Part shown: piece after piece, positions 63,825-64,000 of the stretch
How the letters are laid out: every line of letters starts with the position of its first letter
Position numbering within the stretch: position 1 is the first letter of the stretch
Assembly: GCA_019117005.1 (NCBI GenBank)
Contig: DXAO01000007.1
Coordinates: 34,657 to 98,656 of the forward strand
Direction of reading: 5' to 3'
Origin: Candidatus Collinsella stercoripullorum
GTDB taxonomy: Bacteria; Actinomycetota; Coriobacteriia; Coriobacteriales; Coriobacteriaceae
DNA length: 64,000 nucleotides
Translations under genes and position numbers: made by a program
Notes under the pieces: generated by a model
The model's database searches: none
What the model saw: only the letters and a program-made list of their open reading frames with translations
Told to the model about the DNA's origin: nothing

Positions 63825-64000
63825 ATGGCATCGATCACCACCGCCGATTTCAAGAACGGCCTCGGCCTCCGCATCAAGGACAAGGTCTGCACCATCGTCG
63901 AGTTCCAGCACGTCAAGCCGGGCAAGGGCGGCGCCTTCGTCCGCTACAAGACCAAGGACATCAAGACCGGCCGCGTCGTCGAGAACACCTGCAACGCCGG
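63825..64000 (+). CDS. efp: Elongation factor P, N-terminal part (cut by window edge)
   Basis: The first 58 complete codons are in the window. The start [15 protein letters not shown] and the loop [14 protein letters not shown] are EF-P domain I. Residue 34, in KPGKGG, is Lys, the position that carries post-translational modification in bacteria (lysine here, not arginine). GAAAGG lies upstream of the ATG at 63825. EF-P eases peptide bond formation at polyproline stretches. Confidence 0.95.
   Translation, partial: MASITTADFKNGLGLRIKDKVCTIVEFQHVKPGKGGAFVRYKTKDIKTGRVVENTCNA

Overview
This is one continuous stretch of a high-GC, Gram-positive bacterial chromosome. Gene content and order point to an actinobacterium of the class Coriobacteriia (Collinsella/Olsenella-like). 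The reasons are the very GC-rich third positions, an Asp23 protein beside a DAK2-domain protein, an LPXTG-anchored surface protein, a SigB-type sigma factor, and a Bacillus-like core cluster (asp23-fakA-recG-rsmD-coaD-DUF177-rpmF-plsX-acpP-rnc-smc-ftsY-ffh). The genus is inferred, not proven. I saw no tRNA, rRNA, CRISPR array, insertion sequence or prophage gene. Most of the window is ordinary core chromosome, with two small accessory-looking patches near 38.6-42.3 kb and 48.7-49.9 kb.

Layout. 0-2 kb: the end of a heterodimeric ABC exporter pair. 2-6.5 kb: a four-gene polar amino-acid (glutamate-type) ABC importer and a class-I glutamine-amidotransferase-like C26 hydrolase. 6.6-8.7 kb: three minus-strand metabolic genes (HAD phosphatase, acyl-ACP thioesterase, prolyl-tRNA editing protein). 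8.9-12.3 kb: an S10-type carboxypeptidase and release factor 3. 12.4-12.9 kb: a SixA-like phosphatase on the minus strand. 13.1-28.3 kb: the large core cluster for envelope stress, lipid synthesis, DNA repair, ribosome maturation, chromosome condensation and protein targeting. 28.4-31.8 kb: thyA, a dihydrofolate reductase-flavodoxin fusion, a glyoxalase-like gene and a SpoU-type rRNA methylase. 31.9-37.4 kb: a MATE exporter (minus), ftsH, a NYN/OST-HTH RNA-binding protein and a zinc-ribbon protein. 37.5-42.3 kb: a glycerol-dehydrogenase-like enzyme, a truncated metallo-hydrolase, a PAS/winged-helix regulator and a divergent LPXTG protein, separated by a 559-bp repeat-bearing gap. 42.4-48.7 kb: an isoleucine T-box riboswitch, ileS, lspA, an RluD-type pseudouridine synthase and a processive glycosyltransferase. 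48.7-49.5 kb: an orphan prepilin peptidase with a small membrane protein. 49.9-55.8 kb: dgt, rarA and a sigma-factor operon. 56-64 kb: alaS-ruvX-mltG-yqeG-aroK-aroB, then an M24 peptidase and the start of efp.

How the genes work together. Many junctions overlap by 4 bases (ATGA) or fewer, so the blocks are translationally coupled operons. The core cluster links phospholipid start-up (plsX, acpP, fakA) to cell envelope (asp23, a SepIVA-like coiled-coil protein) and SRP targeting (ftsY, ffh). Promoters that can be recognised are often of the extended -10 type (TGn followed by TANNNT) with a poor -35. Operon ends carry long perfect GC hairpins, nearly all without a U-tract. The one clear hairpin-plus-T6 terminator belongs to the ileS T-box.

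Most worth a second look: the DHFR-flavodoxin fusion; an AroB-like protein that has lost the metal-binding histidines although it is fused into the aroK operon; a SigB-type operon whose anti-sigma-like protein has lost the kinase N-box asparagine; the 40.8-kb palindrome flanked by direct repeats; and an actinobacterial ileS T-box that appears to work by transcription termination.
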